The notes under the pieces were generated by a model that had not been told where the DNA came from, did not search any database, and worked only from the letters and a program-made list of their open reading frames with translations. From Ferruginibacter sp. (GTDB lineage: Bacteria > Bacteroidota > Bacteroidia > Chitinophagales > Chitinophagaceae), in the NCBI GenBank assembly GCA_014379625.1, contig JACMLJ010000095.1, positions 62,001-126,000 of the forward strand: a DNA stretch of 64,000 nt, written 5' to 3'. Position numbers and translations under genes: made by a program. Positions within the stretch are counted from its first letter, which is position 1; each line of letters opens with the position of its first letter. Positions 9,550-18,379 of the stretch are shown here, piece after piece.

Positions 9550-10632
9550 TTAGATAAATCTTTCTCCTTTATTTCTTTTTACTTCTGCTACATATTCTTT
9601 AATGGCCTGCTCTTTATCCTTTTTACAAATAAGCAACACGTCCGGCGTATCTACAACTATACAATCCTCCAGCCCCTGTATCAATACTAATTTTTTATTG
9701 TCCGCATGAATGATATTTTTTGTAGCATCAATAATCATTACATTACTTCCTGCCACCGCGTTTTCAAGATTATCCTTTTCCAGGTTATCATAAGCGCTGG
9801 CCCATGTACCCAGGTCGCTCCAGCCAAACGAAGAAGGAATGATATATACATTATCAGCTTTTTCCATAACCCCGTAATCAATGGAAATATTTACACACAA
9901 CGGATAAATCCTTTCGATAGCGGCTTTTTCGGCAGGGGTATTAAAATTATTCTTTTCCGCATCAAACACTTCATGCATTTCAGGCAAAAATGTTTCAAAT
10001 GCCTTGATGATATTTTTTATCTGCCATACAAAAATTCCGGCATTCCATAAAAAATCACCACTGGAAATAAAGGTTTGGGCCAGTTCCTTATCCGGTTTTT
10101 CTGTAAAAGTTTTTACTTTGTATACATTTTCACTAACCGCCATCTGTTCGTGTTGTATATAACCATAACCGGTATTGGGATGCGTAGGCTTAATACCTAA
10201 TGTAACCAGGGCTTTAATATGCGAGGTAAAATGCAGGGCTTCAAGACATTTCTTTTTAAAATTATCACGCTCCAGGATAATATGATCGGCCGGTGCGCAA
10301 ATCAAATTGGCTTCGGGGTTTATTTGCTGCAACTTGTAAGAAATATAAGCGATGCAGGGGGCGGTATTTTTACGGGATGGTTCACATACTATATTCTCAA
10401 CCGGTAAATCCGGAAGTTGTTCGGCCACAATATTTTTATACTGTTCAGTAGTTACAATATAAATATGTTCTATCGGAATAAACAATGCAAACCTGTCAAA
10501 AGTAGACTGTATAAGAGTTCTGCCGGTATTTAAAATGTCGAGGAATTGCTTTGGAAAATCTGTCCGGCTCATTGGCCAAAACCTGCTGCCAATACCTCCC
10601 GCCATTATCGCTACGTAATTGTTCTTGCTCAT
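9550..10632 (-). CDS. manC: Mannose-1-phosphate guanylyltransferase
   Basis: Makes GDP-mannose from mannose-1-phosphate and GTP, a precursor of GDP-fucose, capsule and O-antigen sugars. The nucleotidyltransferase signature MAGGIGSRFWPMSR...PKQF is at 10-30. Later family motifs are CEPSRKNTAPC near 83-93, the TFTEKP segment, NAGIFVW and SSFGWSDLGTW. At 360 residues it is the monofunctional GMP form without the C-terminal phosphomannose isomerase domain. kdsD lies 172 bases upstream on the same strand, consistent with a shared role in surface polysaccharide precursors. Confidence 0.94.
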   Translation of the reverse strand: MSKNNYVAIMAGGIGSRFWPMSRTDFPKQFLDILNTGRTLIQSTFDRFALFIPIEHIYIVTTEQYKNIVAEQLPDLPVENIVCEPSRKNTAPCIAYISYKLQQINPEANLICAPADHIILERDNFKKKCLEALHFTSHIKALVTLGIKPTHPNTGYGYIQHEQMAVSENVYKVKTFTEKPDKELAQTFISSGDFLWNAGIFVWQIKNIIKAFETFLPEMHEVFDAEKNNFNTPAEKAAIERIYPLCVNISIDYGVMEKADNVYIIPSSFGWSDLGTWASAYDNLEKDNLENAVAGSNVMIIDATKNIIHADNKKLVLIQGLEDCIVVDTPDVLLICKKDKEQAIKEYVAEVKRNKGERFI

Positions 10633-10804
10633 ATTTTTTTATCTGTTTTTGTAATATTGGTTATTATGTTTTTAATTTAATTCCTTAAATGTTACCCGGT
10701 AATTATCGGGTGGACAAGTTCAAAAATTCAATTGGCACGGGCCTATTACGCAGTATTTTATCCAGTAAACAGTCATCCCATGTCTCATCACTCCTTACTG
10801 TCAC

Positions 10805-11770
10805 TTAAATTATTCCTTCTTTTATAATATCATGTATATGAATTATTCCTTTATAAACCTTCTTATCCACCACTATCAACTGGCTGATATTCATTGCTTT
10901 CATGATATCCAGTGCATCAACCGCCAGTACATCTTCCCCCACGGTAACAGGTGACCTGGTCATGATGTCTTTCGCTTTTAAAAGTTCAAAACTATTTTCC
11001 CGTTCAAGCATGCGCCGCAGATCGCCATCAGTTATGATCCCTTCAATGATATGGTCGTTATCCACTACCGCGGTTACACCAAGGCGTTTATTGGTCATTT
11101 CAACAATTACTTCCCTTATACCGGCGCCCGCTGTTACAGCCGGCTTTTCATTTTGATCAGCAAGGTCGGCCACCCGTAAAAATAGTCTTTTGCCCAACGC
11201 ACCCCCCGGGTGAAATTTTGCAAAATCAGCAGTACCAAAACCCTTCATTTCCATCAGGCAAACCGCCAATGCATCTCCCATTACCATTTGTGCGGTAGTA
11301 CTGCTGGTTGGCGCCAGGTTATTAAGACATGCTTCCTGGTCAACCGTAGTGTTTAATACAATTTCACTCTGCTTTGCTAAAAAAGAATCCGTGTTACCTA
11401 CAATGCTAATCAAAATATTACCAAAGTTTTTGATCAGCGGAACCAATACCTTTATTTCGGGGCTGTCCCCGCTTTTGCTAATAACGATAATAATATCATC
11501 TTGTTGCACCATGCCCAAATCGCCATGAATGGCATCCGCAGCATGCAGGAATGCAGCAGGGGTACCGGTACTGTTTAGTGTAGCTACAACCTTTTTTGCT
11601 ATAATAGCACTCTTGCCAATTCCACTTACCACAACTTTGCCTTTTGAAGCAGTGATGGTTTCTAACGCCCTTATAAAATCAGCATTGATAAAATCCTGAA
11701 GCCGGCGGATTGAATCTGCTTCCATTTTTATTGTTCGCAGCGCTATTGCTATAATTTTTTTATCGGCCAT
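10805..11770 (-). CDS. kdsD: Arabinose-5-phosphate isomerase (KpsF/GutQ family)
   Basis: Converts ribulose-5-phosphate to arabinose-5-phosphate, the first step of Kdo synthesis for lipopolysaccharide. The SIS sugar-isomerase domain fills about 1-190 (VVSGIGKSAIIAKKVVATLNSTGTPA; HGDLGMV; SKSGDSPE; LAPTSSTTAQ). GRFHPGGALGKRL-type wording (FHPGGALGKR) closes it, and two CBS domains fill about 200-321. Length 321 is standard. A well-formed Bacteroidota promoter lies just upstream (11782-11812), giving a short leader. Confidence 0.94.
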   Translation of the reverse strand: MADKKIIAIALRTIKMEADSIRRLQDFINADFIRALETITASKGKVVVSGIGKSAIIAKKVVATLNSTGTPAAFLHAADAIHGDLGMVQQDDIIIVISKSGDSPEIKVLVPLIKNFGNILISIVGNTDSFLAKQSEIVLNTTVDQEACLNNLAPTSSTTAQMVMGDALAVCLMEMKGFGTADFAKFHPGGALGKRLFLRVADLADQNEKPAVTAGAGIREVIVEMTNKRLGVTAVVDNDHIIEGIITDGDLRRMLERENSFELLKAKDIMTRSPVTVGEDVLAVDALDIMKAMNISQLIVVDKKVYKGIIHIHDIIKEGII

Positions 11771-11781
11771 TTTTGAAGCAG

Positions 11782-11812
11782 CAAACCTACCTTAATTCGT
11801 TCATAACGCAAA
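11782..11812 (-). promoter_or_regulatory. Promoter of kdsD
   Basis: On the minus strand TTTG (11812-11809), a 19-base spacer and TAGGTTTG (11789-11782) match the Bacteroidota -33/-7 pattern TTTG-N19-TAnnTTTG. The predicted start of transcription falls a few bases before the kdsD ATG at 11770. Confidence 0.65.
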
Positions 11813-11979
11813 AGAGTATTAAAGTTATTAAGGCCGCCCTCCAATAAATTGAGTAAATTTTTGTCATTGCTATCACTAATCCATCACATACCTGTATACT
11901 TTCAACAGTTTAAAGCTATATAGAAGCCCGGTTTTCAAAAAAATTGACTACCTTAAATCGTTTTCAAAAAAGGAGTTAA

Positions 11980-12011
11980 TTTGAATTTGCAGGGGTATTG
12001 AACTAACTTCG
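11980..12011 (+). promoter_or_regulatory. Candidate promoter of recQ
   Basis: TTTG at 11980-11983, a 20-base spacer and TAACTTCG at 12004-12011 resemble TTTG-N19/20-TAnnTTTG with one mismatch in the -7 box. The site lies 40 bases before the first recQ ATG. Confidence 0.5.
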
Positions 12012-12050
12012 GTCTCCTTTTAAAATTCTAATGCAGGTAAAATACCTGGC

Positions 12051-14411
12051 ATGGACAACAAAAAGAATTTTACCAACCTATCATTATTTAAAACCAGCTT
12101 GAGGAAAAAGACAGCTATGATCACAGTAAAAGCGAAAAACAAACCAGTATCTAATAAAGAAACTCGGTTGAAACCAGTTGCAAAAAAAGTCGTAAAAGCC
12201 ATCAGCATAGAGAAAAATCTGAATCTTACCGCCCAATTACAGGATTATTTCGGTTTTGATGGATTTAAGGAACCACAGGAAACGATCATAAAAAATTTAC
12301 TGGCCGGAAATGATGCCCTGGTGATTATGCCTACGGGTGGTGGTAAAAGCCTCTGCTATCAATTGCCAGCCATTATTAGTGAAGGATGTGCGATAATAGT
12401 TTCCCCCTTAATAGCATTGATGAAAAACCAGGTTGACCTGGTAAGAAGCTACAGCAGTAAGGATGATGTTGCGCACTTTTTAAACAGTACACTTAATAAA
12501 GGGCAACAAAAAATTGTAAAAGACGACCTTATTACCGGCAAAACCAAAATGCTGTATGTAGCTCCTGAAACCCTGACGAAAGAAGAGAATATCGAATTTT
12601 TTAAGGACCTGAACATATCGTTTTTCGCCGTGGACGAAGCGCATTGTATCTCCGAATGGGGCCACGATTTCAGGCCGGAGTACAGGCGGCTGAGAGAGAT
12701 GATGGAGATGATCAACCCTATTGCGCCCATGATTGCCCTAACGGCAACCGCTACTCCAAAAGTGCAAAGTGATATTTTAAGAAACCTTGGGCTGAGAAAT
12801 CCGCAGATCTATATTTCATCCTTTAACCGGCCTAATTTATATTATGAAATACTGCCCAAAATAAAGAAGGAGCAAACGGTTACCAGCATTGTACGTTTCA
12901 TTTCCCAAAACATGGGGAAAAGCGGTATTATTTATACGCTTAACCGGAAAACCACCGAAGAACTGGCGGATATGCTGATGGCTAACGGAATAAAGGCGGT
13001 GGCCTATCATGCCGGGCTAGATAGTAAACTGCGGGCCGACCGGCAGGATCTTTTTTTGAACGAAGACGTACAGGTAATCGTCGCCACCATTGCATTTGGC
13101 ATGGGTATCGATAAACCGGATGTTCGTTTTGTGATCCATTTTAATATTCCAAAATCTATAGAAAATTATTACCAGGAAACCGGCCGTGCGGGCAGGGATG
13201 GAATGGAAGGTAAATGCATTTTATACTACTCCCATAAAGATGTGGCCAAACTGGAACACCTGATGCGTGACAAACCGCTCAGCGAAAGAGAGGTAGGCGC
13301 CCAACTGATCAACGAAACCGTTTCCTATGCTGAAAGTGCCGTGTGCCGCAGGAAGATCTTACTGAATTATTTTGGTGAAGAATATGACACCGGCCAATGC
13401 ACCAATATGTGCGATAATTGTAATAGTCCAAAAGAATTATTAGAAGCAAAAACAGAAACACAGCAGGTACTCAAAATTATCAAAGGGCTCGATGAGCAAT
13501 TTACCATGATTTACCTGATGCATATATTGCGTGGCAAGCCCAATCCCCAGGTAAAAATGTTCAGGCACGATGAAAGGGATTTTTTTGGTATCGGTAAAGA
13601 TAAGGACGAGCATTTTTGGAACTCCCTGATGCGGCAGATGATTTTAGAGGGATTTATAAAAAAGGATATAGAAGAATACGGGGTATTAAAGTTCACCAAA
13701 AAAGGGGAAGCGTTTTTAAAAAAACCCGTTTCTTTTAAAATAGTACTCAACAATTTATTTGAAGGTGCTGATGCGGATGATGAAGAAGGCAATGGCAGCC
13801 CAGCAACAAGCAGTGCAGTTGATGAAAAACTGTTAGAGATGCTGAAAGATCTGCGAAAAAAAGTTGCCAAAGAAAAGAACCTGCCGCCCTTTGTGATTTT
13901 TTTAGAAGGAAGCCTGGAGGACATGGCAACCATGTACCCAACAACCATTGAGGAACTGGAAAAATGCCAGGGTGTTAGTAAAGGTAAAGCCATTCGTTAC
14001 GGGAAAAAATTTGTGACCCTGATTGCGGGTTATGTTGAAGAAAATGAAATTGAAAAACCTGATGATTTTGTGATGAAGGGGGTGGTAAACAGGAACAATA
14101 ATAAAATCTTTATCATACAAAATGTAGATAAAAAGATCCCGCTTGAGACAATTGCCAAAACAAAGGACCTCAAATTAGATGAGCTGCTGGAAGAAATGGA
14201 AACTATTGTAGCGAGCGGAACCAAGCTCAATTTAGATTATGCCATCAATGAACTTGTAGATCAATACGAACAGGAAGAAATCATTGATTACTTTAAAGCC
14301 TGCCAGACCAGCAGCCTGCAGATTGCACAGGAAGAACTAGCAGACAGCGGGTTTAACTGGGAGCAATTAAAGATCATGCGGATCAAATTTTTGTGTGTAT
14401 ACGGGAATTAG
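12051..14411 (+). CDS. recQ: ATP-dependent DNA helicase RecQ
   Basis: A 3'-5' DNA helicase of recombination and replication-fork repair. A basic tail (about 1-60) precedes the SF2 helicase core. Walker A is MPTGGGKSLC, the DEAH-type box reads DEAHCISEWGHDFRPEY, and motif VI is QETGRAGRDG. The RecQ zinc-binding Cys cluster follows (CRRKILLNYF...CTNMCDNC), then a winged-helix RQC region and an HRDC domain near 610-690 (LPPFVIF...YPTTIEELEKCQGVSKGKAIRYG). It has a C-terminal extension past HRDC. Length 786 exceeds E. coli RecQ (about 610). An alternative start is the ATG at 12117, which would trim the basic tail. Confidence 0.96.
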   Translation: MDNKKNFTNLSLFKTSLRKKTAMITVKAKNKPVSNKETRLKPVAKKVVKAISIEKNLNLTAQLQDYFGFDGFKEPQETIIKNLLAGNDALVIMPTGGGKSLCYQLPAIISEGCAIIVSPLIALMKNQVDLVRSYSSKDDVAHFLNSTLNKGQQKIVKDDLITGKTKMLYVAPETLTKEENIEFFKDLNISFFAVDEAHCISEWGHDFRPEYRRLREMMEMINPIAPMIALTATATPKVQSDILRNLGLRNPQIYISSFNRPNLYYEILPKIKKEQTVTSIVRFISQNMGKSGIIYTLNRKTTEELADMLMANGIKAVAYHAGLDSKLRADRQDLFLNEDVQVIVATIAFGMGIDKPDVRFVIHFNIPKSIENYYQETGRAGRDGMEGKCILYYSHKDVAKLEHLMRDKPLSEREVGAQLINETVSYAESAVCRRKILLNYFGEEYDTGQCTNMCDNCNSPKELLEAKTETQQVLKIIKGLDEQFTMIYLMHILRGKPNPQVKMFRHDERDFFGIGKDKDEHFWNSLMRQMILEGFIKKDIEEYGVLKFTKKGEAFLKKPVSFKIVLNNLFEGADADDEEGNGSPATSSAVDEKLLEMLKDLRKKVAKEKNLPPFVIFLEGSLEDMATMYPTTIEELEKCQGVSKGKAIRYGKKFVTLIAGYVEENEIEKPDDFVMKGVVNRNNNKIFIIQNVDKKIPLETIAKTKDLKLDELLEEMETIVASGTKLNLDYAINELVDQYEQEEIIDYFKACQTSSLQIAQEELADSGFNWEQLKIMRIKFLCVYGN

Positions 14412-14508
14412 GAAGTGGGATGAAGTATATAAAGCAAATAAGGTTTATAAAGTATACGGGTATTTGTAAATTTTTGTTTCAGCTCCACCCGTCAATATAT
14501 AAATTGGG

Positions 14509-14545
14509 AGACTTTCTCTAAATTAAGAGAAAGTCTATTCTTTTT
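14509..14545 (+). terminator. Rho-independent terminator after recQ
   Basis: A perfect 11-bp stem (AGACTTTCTCT / AGAGAAAGTCT) with a 6-base AT loop is followed by ATTCTTTTT, about 100 bases past the recQ stop. Confidence 0.75.
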
Positions 14546-14706
14546 GAGAAAATCCTAAAACCCTTATCTGCCGCGGGTTTCTCCTTTGTACAGTAGTTCA
14601 TTAAAGATTTTTTGCCAGGTTATCAATACTGGTAAATTGCCTAAATGGGTCGCTTTTATCCTATAACAACTGAAATGTTATTCATTTAGTGTAAACAAAG
14701 CTGCCC

Positions 14707-14714
14707 TATTTTTG
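14707..14714 (+). promoter_or_regulatory. Candidate -7 box for the alcohol dehydrogenase gene
   Basis: TATTTTTG matches TAnnTTTG; a TTTA about 19 bases upstream could serve as a weak -33 element. It would give a leader of about 85 bases before the ATG at 14805. Confidence 0.45.
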
Positions 14715-14804
14715 TTGAGCGAAAAGATTAAAAGAATTTTATACCCGCAGGTAGATTTTGCAGATCCAAATAACCCACCAATCATTTAAACATAAAAATA
14801 AATC

Positions 14805-15848
14805 ATGACAGCAGTAAAAGCATACGCAGCACAAAACGCCACTACACCACTGGCGCCTTTTATTTTTGAAAGAAGGGATCCGTTACCAACCGATGTACAA
14901 ATAGAGATTCTGTATTGTGGTGTTTGTCATTCCGATGTTCACCAGGTTCGGAACGAGTGGGGTGGTTCAATTTATCCGATGGTACCCGGTCATGAAATTG
15001 TGGGCCGTGTTACTAAAGTGGGCGGCGAAGTCAAAAATTTTACGGTTGGTGACCTTGCAGGAGTGGGTTGTTTTGTTGATTCCTGCCGCACCTGCCCAAG
15101 TTGCCTTGCCAACGAAGAACAATACTGTGATACCGGTATGGTAGGCACTTATAATGGTCGTGATAAAGAAGGCAACCCCACTTATGGCGGATATTCTACC
15201 CGGATTGTTGTAGATGAAAAGTACTGTTTACACATATCGGAAGCATTACCTATTGAAGGGGTAGCCCCTTTATTATGTGCAGGTATTACCACTTATTCTC
15301 CCTTACGTCATTGGAAAATCGGGAAAGGGCATAAGGTAGCCGTTGTAGGATTGGGTGGCCTTGGCCATATGGCGGTAAAATTTGCGGCATCATTTGGCGC
15401 TGATGTTACGGTATTAAGCACTTCCAAATCCAAGGAACAGGATGCCTTGAATTTGGGTGCACATCATTTTGCAGTAACCACAGATCCTGAAACAATGAAA
15501 AATTTACAGGGGCATTTTGATTTTATTTTAAGTACCATTTCCGCCCGGCACGATTACAACCCGTACCTTAATTTATTAACCCTCAATGGCACTATGGTAG
15601 TAGTGGGTGTTCCGCCACAACCATCTGTGGTAAATGCTTTCAGCCTTATTGGGAAGCGCCGTTCCATAGCGGGTTCTTTAATTGGTGGCATCAAAGAAAC
15701 CCAGGAAATGCTTGATTATTGCGCGGAAAATGGCATTGTTTCCGATGTGGAAGTTATTAAAGCTTCTGAGGTAAACGAAGCATACGAAAGAATGTTGAAG
15801 GGGGATGTGCGGTACCGGTTTGTGATAGACATCGCTTCATTAAAATAA
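14805..15848 (+). CDS. Zinc-dependent NAD(P) alcohol/aldehyde dehydrogenase (YahK-like)
   Basis: A medium-chain dehydrogenase/reductase of the cinnamyl-alcohol/YahK branch, expected to reduce aldehydes with NADPH. The catalytic-zinc Cys is in CGVCHSDVHQV and the GHE motif is PMVPGHEIVGRV. The structural zinc Cys set is in the CFVDSCRTCPSCLANEEQYC segment. The nucleotide-binding motif is GLGGLGHMAVKFA, and STSKSKE after it suggests NADP preference. GTYNG and GGYSTRIVVDEKY are typical of the branch. Length 347 is normal. It is a single-gene unit bounded by a promoter-like box and a hairpin terminator. The physiological aldehyde is not known. Confidence 0.93.
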   Translation: MTAVKAYAAQNATTPLAPFIFERRDPLPTDVQIEILYCGVCHSDVHQVRNEWGGSIYPMVPGHEIVGRVTKVGGEVKNFTVGDLAGVGCFVDSCRTCPSCLANEEQYCDTGMVGTYNGRDKEGNPTYGGYSTRIVVDEKYCLHISEALPIEGVAPLLCAGITTYSPLRHWKIGKGHKVAVVGLGGLGHMAVKFAASFGADVTVLSTSKSKEQDALNLGAHHFAVTTDPETMKNLQGHFDFILSTISARHDYNPYLNLLTLNGTMVVVGVPPQPSVVNAFSLIGKRRSIAGSLIGGIKETQEMLDYCAENGIVSDVEVIKASEVNEAYERMLKGDVRYRFVIDIASLK

Positions 15849-15873
15849 AACTGCTTTTTTGATATTTTATCAG

Positions 15874-15902
15874 GGTTGGGACATATTTCCCAGCCTTTTT
15901 TT
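15874..15902 (+). terminator. Rho-independent terminator after the alcohol dehydrogenase gene
   Basis: An 8-bp stem GGTTGGGA / TCCCAGCC (one G-T pair) with a short loop is followed directly by a T-run, 26 bases past the stop codon. Confidence 0.75.
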
Positions 15903-15955
15903 ATTCTTTTTATTAAATTGATACTCCTGATATGGAATATTTCAACAGAAACTCC

Positions 15956-15963
15956 TATTTTTG
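15956..15963 (+). promoter_or_regulatory. Candidate -7 box for tRNA-Phe
   Basis: TATTTTTG matches TAnnTTTG and ends 16 bases before the first base of the tRNA. Confidence 0.5.
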
Positions 15964-15979
15964 CTGCCCCTAACGGGAA

Positions 15980-16052
15980 GGTGCGGTAGCTCAGTTGGTA
16001 GAGCAAAGGACTGAAAATCCTTGTGTCGGCGGTTCAATCCCGCCCCACACCA
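15980..16052 (+). tRNA. tRNA-Phe (anticodon GAA)
   Basis: A full cloverleaf of 73 bases. The D arm is GCTC...GAGC, the anticodon stem AAGGA/TCCTT with loop CTGAAAA (GAA at 34-36), the variable loop GTGTC and the T arm GGCGG-TTCAATC-CCGCC. The acceptor stem GGTGCGG/CCACACC has a C-A mismatch at position 5:68. The discriminator is A, and CCA is not encoded (ACG follows), as is usual in the phylum. Confidence 0.93.
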
Positions 16053-16063
16053 CGATAAAAATG

Positions 16064-16098
16064 AAGCAGTTATGATGTAAAATTCATAGCTGCTTTTT
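16064..16098 (+). terminator. Terminator after tRNA-Phe
   Basis: A 12-bp stem (AAGCAGTTATGA / TCATAGCTGCTT, one wobble) with an 8-base loop runs into a T-run, 12 bases after the tRNA end. The rest of the spacer up to 16396 shows nothing else recognisable. Confidence 0.7.
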
Positions 16099-16396
16099 GT
16101 TTTCTGCAATATAGCTGCAACATATTTTCCGGCAACTTATTGATGTAGATGACTTGAAATCCTTTTAACCGAATGGTGAATGCGATTAAACTTCCATGTG
16201 AATATTTGTGTATTTTAAGGGTCTTGACTTTCAAGCTTTTCCTTGTTCCATTTAAAATCAGGCCATCCCTCCAATTGGTAAATATAAACTGTCATTTAAT
16301 GTGCCCTTTGCGGCGAATAGAGATGTTATTCACCGCATTTTTTTAAAATACCCGGAGATATTTCTATTTAGGCGTGTGCCGTTGCCGAAAAAAAAA

Positions 16397-17506
16397 CTAC
16401 CTGCCCTTACCAATTGTGTATTTTTCTTTTCCCGGGTTAAGTAAAAACACAGGCTTTCCCACAGGATGCGAAGTTTCAAATCTTTCACCTAATAAAAGCG
16501 CAATGGTGGACACCAGTTGATTTGCATAGGTTTGCTGATCTGCTTTTATTTCACCGGAGGGAATAATATCCGGTCCAATCATTGCCAGCCAGGTTTCACC
16601 GGAGCCCTTTGTAAACAAGTTGTGGGTGCTCCATGATTTTGTATTATTCCCCCTGCCATGATCCGTAGTGATTATAAAAGTGGTGTTGTCTTTATAAAAC
16701 GGATCGGTTTGTATATGGTACCACAGATCTGCAATCATCTTATCTGCCATGGATGCCTGTTGCAAATAAAGATCATACCGGCTATCATGAGCAGATTCAT
16801 CCGTTTCTCCCAAACCAAGAAATAAAATTTTAGGATGTTGCGCCCGAATATATTCCCTGGCGCCCAGGTAGGTAAGCATATCATAACGGGTATGCTTTTT
16901 ATCGGCAATGCCTAACTGTACCTGGTTAATTAATGTATTGTTGCCTGCTGAATCTTCTTCCAGCATCTCATACCCGCTATTCACGGGTATCCCACTTCTG
17001 CCTTCATTGATTATATACGGAAAAATATTCCAGGAACTGAACGCCACTACTTTTCCGGAATAGGCAGGTTGCCGGTTCAGGTATTCGAGAATATTAATAT
17101 TACGGTTATTAACAGGTGCGTTTGAACTTACACGAAGGTCTGCATACCCGGTGAGGATTTCATTGTATCCCGGGTAAGAAATTTTATATGCGTTCTTCAT
17201 ATTGACCTTATTGTTGAATAGCCGGTTGCCATACAACTGCCCTTTTTTTGCAATTACATTCCAGAAAAAAGGCATGAGTTTTTTCCTTCGCAACTCTACG
17301 GAAGCATCCCAGTACATCGCGTTGGTTAAAGCAGTATCTGAGGTATACTTTATATTGTTGATGAGTAGCGAGTCTGCGCCGGTAAACATTTCCTGCCAGC
17401 GAAAGCCATCTGTTGTAATAATAAAAACATGCTTTGTTTTAGATATTGGTTGGGCAAGAGGAAGTAAAGGAATTCCTGATAAAATCAGCAGGCAAATAAA
17501 TTTCAT
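16397..17506 (-). CDS. Secreted alkaline-phosphatase-superfamily hydrolase
   Basis: A 369-residue protein with a signal peptide (about 1-18, ending PLAQP), so periplasmic or exported. It has the alkaline phosphatase/phosphoglyceromutase superfamily layout. The first metal-site strand is IITTDGFRWQEMFTGAD near 30-45. The second metal site is in LGLGETDESAHDSRYDLY (Asp and His ligands), and the last is IITTDHGRG. The C-terminus is short, ending in GKPVFLLNPG. Likely a phosphodiesterase, phosphatase or sulfatase; the substrate cannot be told. A TAGTTTTG box (17521-17528, minus) lies just upstream. It stands alone, 200 bases from the next gene. Confidence 0.8.
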   Translation of the reverse strand: MKFICLLILSGIPLLPLAQPISKTKHVFIITTDGFRWQEMFTGADSLLINNIKYTSDTALTNAMYWDASVELRRKKLMPFFWNVIAKKGQLYGNRLFNNKVNMKNAYKISYPGYNEILTGYADLRVSSNAPVNNRNINILEYLNRQPAYSGKVVAFSSWNIFPYIINEGRSGIPVNSGYEMLEEDSAGNNTLINQVQLGIADKKHTRYDMLTYLGAREYIRAQHPKILFLGLGETDESAHDSRYDLYLQQASMADKMIADLWYHIQTDPFYKDNTTFIITTDHGRGNNTKSWSTHNLFTKGSGETWLAMIGPDIIPSGEIKADQQTYANQLVSTIALLLGERFETSHPVGKPVFLLNPGKEKYTIGKGR

Positions 17507-17520
17507 TTAACGGAGTTTGT

Positions 17521-17528
17521 CAAAACTA
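17521..17528 (-). promoter_or_regulatory. Candidate -7 box for the phosphatase-like gene
   Basis: Read on the minus strand as TAGTTTTG, a match to TAnnTTTG, 14 bases before the ATG at 17506. No well-spaced -33 element was found. Confidence 0.4.
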
Positions 17529-17710
17529 TACCTGGCATATAACCATAAGATTACCAAATGATTAAATTAGCATTACTCCTGCTTTATTGATTTGCCCTGA
17601 TATGAGCTTCAGTCAACCCTTATAAAATTTAGTGAAGGATGATTCAATGCCGTTTGATTAAGTCGGGAATATTTTACTAACTAACCCTTTCATTTCGCAA
17701 TTGCATCTTA

Positions 17711-18373
17711 TCATACCGGTTTCGCTTTCTCTTTTAAAAAGTGTTTAGCCAATATCAAAAACAGTATAATTTCTGCAATAATAATCAGCGGGTAATATAG
17801 AGAGGAAACTGCGTAATTTCCGGCAAGCCAGAAATAACAATTAGCTGCAATGGCGCAAATGGTTGCGGTTAATGCAATACCCCACTTAAAAACTTCCATA
17901 ATCAAATATGCTTTGTGAACAGAAGGCTTTGATAATACCGGGTTGGGGTTGATTTTGCGCAACAGGTAAATATTTTCAATAATGTCAAAAAGCCAGGGTA
18001 ACAGTTGCAACCAGGCGAGGATGATAAAAATATTGATTCCAAAAGACAATTGCATTTTAGCAGATACCAGCCTGCACAATATAAAAATAGCACCATATGC
18101 ACAGGGCATAAACAGGAAATCAATATATAACTGGCTCTTTAAAGCCTTCACCGCTTTTATTGATTCCGGTTCAGGCAGCTTGTATAATCCCCGGATAAGA
18201 TTTACCAGTTCTGCAGGGCTGGAAGGCAGCTCCAGGTCCATAATGCTAAACTTTTTTACCACTACGTCTTTTGTATAAAAATGTACACTCTGCCGGCCCA
18301 TAATAATGGTTAGTAAAAGCATTAGGCCGAATGCTACACAGAAAACTGCCCAGCTATTGATAATTATTAACAT
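17711..18373 (-). CDS. Membrane protein of unknown function paired with patatin gene
   Basis: Not recognised. A 220-residue protein with about five hydrophobic segments (near 4-25, 84-103, 112-135, 157-182 and 188-212). Between the first two lies a soluble stretch (about 26-80), possibly periplasmic. The segment FDIIENIYLLRKI after the third helix is the most distinctive part. It starts only 6 bases after the patatin stop codon, so the two are almost surely co-transcribed. A role in anchoring, supplying substrate to or restraining the phospholipase is plausible inference only. Confidence 0.75.
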   Translation of the reverse strand: MLIIINSWAVFCVAFGLMLLLTIIMGRQSVHFYTKDVVVKKFSIMDLELPSSPAELVNLIRGLYKLPEPESIKAVKALKSQLYIDFLFMPCAYGAIFILCRLVSAKMQLSFGINIFIILAWLQLLPWLFDIIENIYLLRKINPNPVLSKPSVHKAYLIMEVFKWGIALTATICAIAANCYFWLAGNYAVSSLYYPLIIIAEIILFLILAKHFLKEKAKPV

Positions 18374-18379
18374 GGCTGT

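Larger units (their letters stand above)
14412..14804. other. Intergenic region with terminator and promoter
   Basis: The spacer between recQ and the alcohol dehydrogenase. It holds a strong hairpin terminator (14509-14545) and a TATTTTTG promoter box (14707-14714). No gene is seen. Confidence 0.5.
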
